A DNA stretch of 8,390 nt from CAYTSW01 sp964440605 (lineage in GTDB: Bacteria; Planctomycetota; Phycisphaerae; Phycisphaerales; UBA1924). Within the stretch, counting starts at the first letter, position 1, and each line of letters begins with the position of its first letter. Location: the NCBI GenBank assembly GCA_964440605.1, contig CAYTSW010000121.1:1-8390 (forward strand), given 5' to 3'. Below, piece by piece: positions 7,131-8,390 of this stretch. Under the pieces are notes generated by a model that ran no database searches, was not told the DNA's origin, and saw nothing but the letters and a program-made list of their open reading frames with translations. Position numbers and translations under genes: made by a program.

Positions 7131-7184
7131 CGCGGCTCCTCAGCCCGGCGCGCACCCCGCGCCGCCGGTCGACACTGGACGATC

Positions 7185-7222
7185 GGCCCGCCAGCCACGA
7201 GAGTTCAGCCCGATGGCGGGTC
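7185..7222. promoter_or_regulatory. inverted repeat in the divergent intergenic region
   Basis: CCCGCCA (7187-7193) and TGGCGGG (7214-7220) are perfect inverted copies 20 bases apart, extendable to 9 bp with one G-T pair. They lie between the divergent starts at 7130 and 7295. This could be an operator or a transcript hairpin, but 7-bp repeats arise easily at this GC content. Confidence 0.2.
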
Positions 7223-7294
7223 TGCCCGTCGATGCCCGCCCCTCGCCGCCGATTCGCGGGACCCCCCCGGACACGCCACACCGAACCGACCACG

Positions 7295-8059
7295 ATGCGC
7301 CACACCTTCTTCAGCCCCGAGATCCCCGCCGACTCCCCCGAACTCGTCATCACCGGCGATGAGGCCGCCCACGCCGCCAAGAGCAAACGCCTGCGCGAAG
7401 GCGACGACGCCCGCGTCATCGACGGCCAAGGCACCGTCGCCCTCACCACCGTCGTCGGCAGCCGGAAGTCCACCCTCACCCTCGCCATCACCGAGCGCTG
7501 GACCGAGCCGCCGACCCGCCCGCAGGTCCACGTCTTCGGCGCCACGCCCAAGGGCCAACGCCTCGACAAGATGCTCGACATGCTCGCCCAGGCCGGCGCC
7601 GCCTCCTGGCGGCCCCTCGAAACCAAGCTCGGCGTCGTCGAACCCGGCGCCAACAAGCTCGACCGCGCCCAACGCATCGCCATCGAGTCCGCCAAGCAGT
7701 GCGGCCGGGCCCACCTCATGACCGTCGCCCCCACCATCACTTGGCGCGACGCCCTTCACCCCGAAGACGACACCCTCCGAGACGCACCCTTGGTCCTCGC
7801 CCGCCAGGACGGCGCCGCCCAACCGCCCGACATCCTGCGCAACGCCCCGGCGGTGCGCTTGCTCATCGGCCCCGAAGGCGGCTTCACGCCCGAGGAGCTG
7901 GACGACGCGGACCGCGCGGGCGCGACGCGCGTGTGTTTGGGTCCTCATGTGCTAAGGATCGAGACCGCTTCGGTGCTGGGGGTGGGGTGGGTGATGGGGC
8001 TCCCGCGCACGCGTCTTCCTGAAGACATCGCGCCCGGCACACCCACCGACTCCCAGTAA
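7295..8059 (+). CDS. rsmE: 16S rRNA (uracil1498-N3)-methyltransferase
   Basis: RsmE uses S-adenosylmethionine to methylate N3 of U1498 in 16S rRNA of the small ribosomal subunit. The protein is 254 residues, normal for the family (about 240-250). The N-terminal PUA-like part begins MRHTFFSP, with the usual ITGDEAAHAAKSKRLREGD (20-37). The SPOUT methyltransferase part starts near 78, where VHVFGATPKGQRLDKMLDMLAQAGA matches the family's K-G-x-R-x-[DE] region. ESAKQCGRAH (131-140), LLIGPEGGF (189-197) and LGPHVLRIETA (215-225) are the conserved SAM-binding/knot motifs. The start at 7295 is chosen because the family begins with an R-[HR]-[FT]-F motif; a 21-residue upstream extension from 7232 is Pro/Arg-rich and unlikely. 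No Shine-Dalgarno is visible, so the message may be leaderless or weakly initiated. From about residue 198 codons shift from C-ending to G/T-ending. Confidence 0.95.
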   Translation: MRHTFFSPEIPADSPELVITGDEAAHAAKSKRLREGDDARVIDGQGTVALTTVVGSRKSTLTLAITERWTEPPTRPQVHVFGATPKGQRLDKMLDMLAQAGAASWRPLETKLGVVEPGANKLDRAQRIAIESAKQCGRAHLMTVAPTITWRDALHPEDDTLRDAPLVLARQDGAAQPPDILRNAPAVRLLIGPEGGFTPEELDDADRAGATRVCLGPHVLRIETASVLGVGWVMGLPRTRLPEDIAPGTPTDSQ

Positions 8060-8060
8060 A

Positions 8061-8080
8061 CACCGGGCGCGAGCCCGGTG
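8061..8080 (+). repeat. REP-like palindrome, copy 1
   Basis: CACCGGGC-GCGA-GCCCGGTG is a perfect 8-bp stem closed by a GNRA-type tetraloop, two bases after the rsmE stop (TAA, 8057-8059). It differs from the inverse of copy 3 at one position. It may also help end the rsmE transcript, although no T-tract follows. Confidence 0.75.
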
Positions 8081-8122
8081 ATCAGGGCACGCTCGAATAC
8101 ATAGAGCACATACTCCAAAGAG

Positions 8123-8142
8123 CACCGGGCCCGCGCTCGGTG
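8123..8142 (+). repeat. REP-like palindrome, copy 2
   Basis: CACCGGGC-CCGC-GCTCGGTG is an 8-bp stem with one G-U pair. It is preceded by AAAGAG, so the left arm reads AAAGAGCACCGGGC (8117-8130), the exact inverse complement of 8181-8194 at copy 3. A partial AGAGCAC also occurs at 8103-8109. Confidence 0.7.
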
Positions 8143-8168
8143 ACCTTCTCGCGCCCGACGCACAACGC

Positions 8169-8188
8169 CACGGGGCTCGCGCCCGGTG
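8169..8188 (-). repeat. REP-like palindrome, copy 3, inverted relative to copies 1 and 2
   Basis: On the plus strand it reads CACGGGGC-TCGC-GCCCGGTG, with one mismatch in the stem, followed by CTCTTTATGG. Read on the minus strand it is AAAGAG plus a near-exact match to copy 1, so copies 2 and 3 face each other as in a BIME. With copy 2 it forms a 14-bp inverted repeat (8117-8130/8181-8194), which may also act as a two-way terminator between the convergent genes. Confidence 0.7.
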
Positions 8189-8203
8189 CTCTTTATGGAT
8201 TCC

Positions 8204-8390
8204 TCATTGTTCGTACGGCACGTAGTCGATCGCCCGCTTGAGCGAGGCTTCCGAGTTGAGCCGACGCGTCGACCCATGCCGGGTCCAGACCCGCTCCGGC
8301 GTGTGGCCTGCTTCACGCAGACGCCTCGACGCCCACGCCTTGCACTGCCCCATCACACGCTCCGGCGGCGCATCGGCCCGCACGACGAGA
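8204..8390 (-). CDS. REP-associated (RAYT-like) IS200/Y1-family transposase, C-terminal part
   Basis: The last 61 codons plus TGA (8204-8206) of a gene continuing beyond the window edge. The fragment begins LVVRADAPPERVMGQ. It contains a basic helix CKAWASRRLREAG, the motif ERVWTRHGSTRRL, and ends AIDYVPYEQ, the layout of the C-terminus of IS200-like/RAYT transposases common in planctomycetes. These enzymes cut single-stranded DNA with a tyrosine. By position, Tyr56 of the fragment (codon 8222-8224, in the D-Y motif) corresponds to the catalytic Tyr of E. coli TnpA-REP. The HUH metal-binding motif would lie outside the window. Three palindromic repeats lie just downstream (8061-8188), the usual company of a RAYT. 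It is convergent with rsmE. No frameshift or stop is seen in the visible part. It could also be a plain IS200-type transposase. Confidence 0.82.
   Translation of the reverse strand, partial: LVVRADAPPERVMGQCKAWASRRLREAGHTPERVWTRHGSTRRLNSEASLKRAIDYVPYEQ

Noticed and set aside
7232..7294. Upstream start for rsmE adding 21 residues
   Set aside because: The added residues are Pro/Arg-rich with no family match; RsmE proteins begin with the R-H-x-F-F motif found at 7295.
8061..8188. The three palindromes as a CRISPR array
   Set aside because: Only three imperfect copies, in mixed orientation, with spacers of unequal length (42 and 26 bases) and no cas gene; an REP cluster fits better.

Overview
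The window is high-GC bacterial DNA with strongly C-ending codons. Three things point to a planctomycete, most likely the class Phycisphaerae: a PEP-CTERM-type surface protein tail ending in RRRR, a secreted nuclease with tandem lamin-tail-like domains, and an REP-associated transposase of a type familiar from planctomycetes. This taxonomic call is inference, because no rRNA or other marker gene is present.

Layout, left to right. Positions 1-60 are AT-richer and do not look coding. From about 61 to 678 (+) runs the 3' part of a PEP-CTERM-like exported protein with no start codon. Positions 679-882 hold a weak + strand terminator candidate and a good - strand terminator. Positions 883-3384 (-) encode a large secreted endonuclease I family protein followed by three lamin-tail-like repeats. 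Positions 3385-3886 hold the nuclease leader and an ambiguous coding trace. Positions 3887-4376 (+) are a decayed APC-family amino acid permease: the first membrane segment is joined, out of frame, to the last few. A 13-bp hairpin terminator follows it.

Positions 4530-5090 (-) encode a 186-residue protein of unknown function, preceded by a leader that can fold into a two-stem element. About 800 bases (5091-5891) show no consistent codon periodicity but several hairpins. Positions 5892-7130 (-) encode a very acidic, Ala/Glu/Asp-rich protein with one C-terminal membrane anchor. It is divergent from rsmE (7295-8059, +), the 16S rRNA m3U1498 methyltransferase and the only clear housekeeping gene here.

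The right end carries three copies of a 20-base palindrome between rsmE and the 3' end of a convergent Y1-type transposase (8204 to the window edge, -). This looks like an REP/BIME cluster beside its RAYT, and it is the most system-like part of the window. There is no large operon; most genes stand alone. The permease deletion, the headless surface-protein gene and the REP/RAYT pair suggest a region that has undergone rearrangement.
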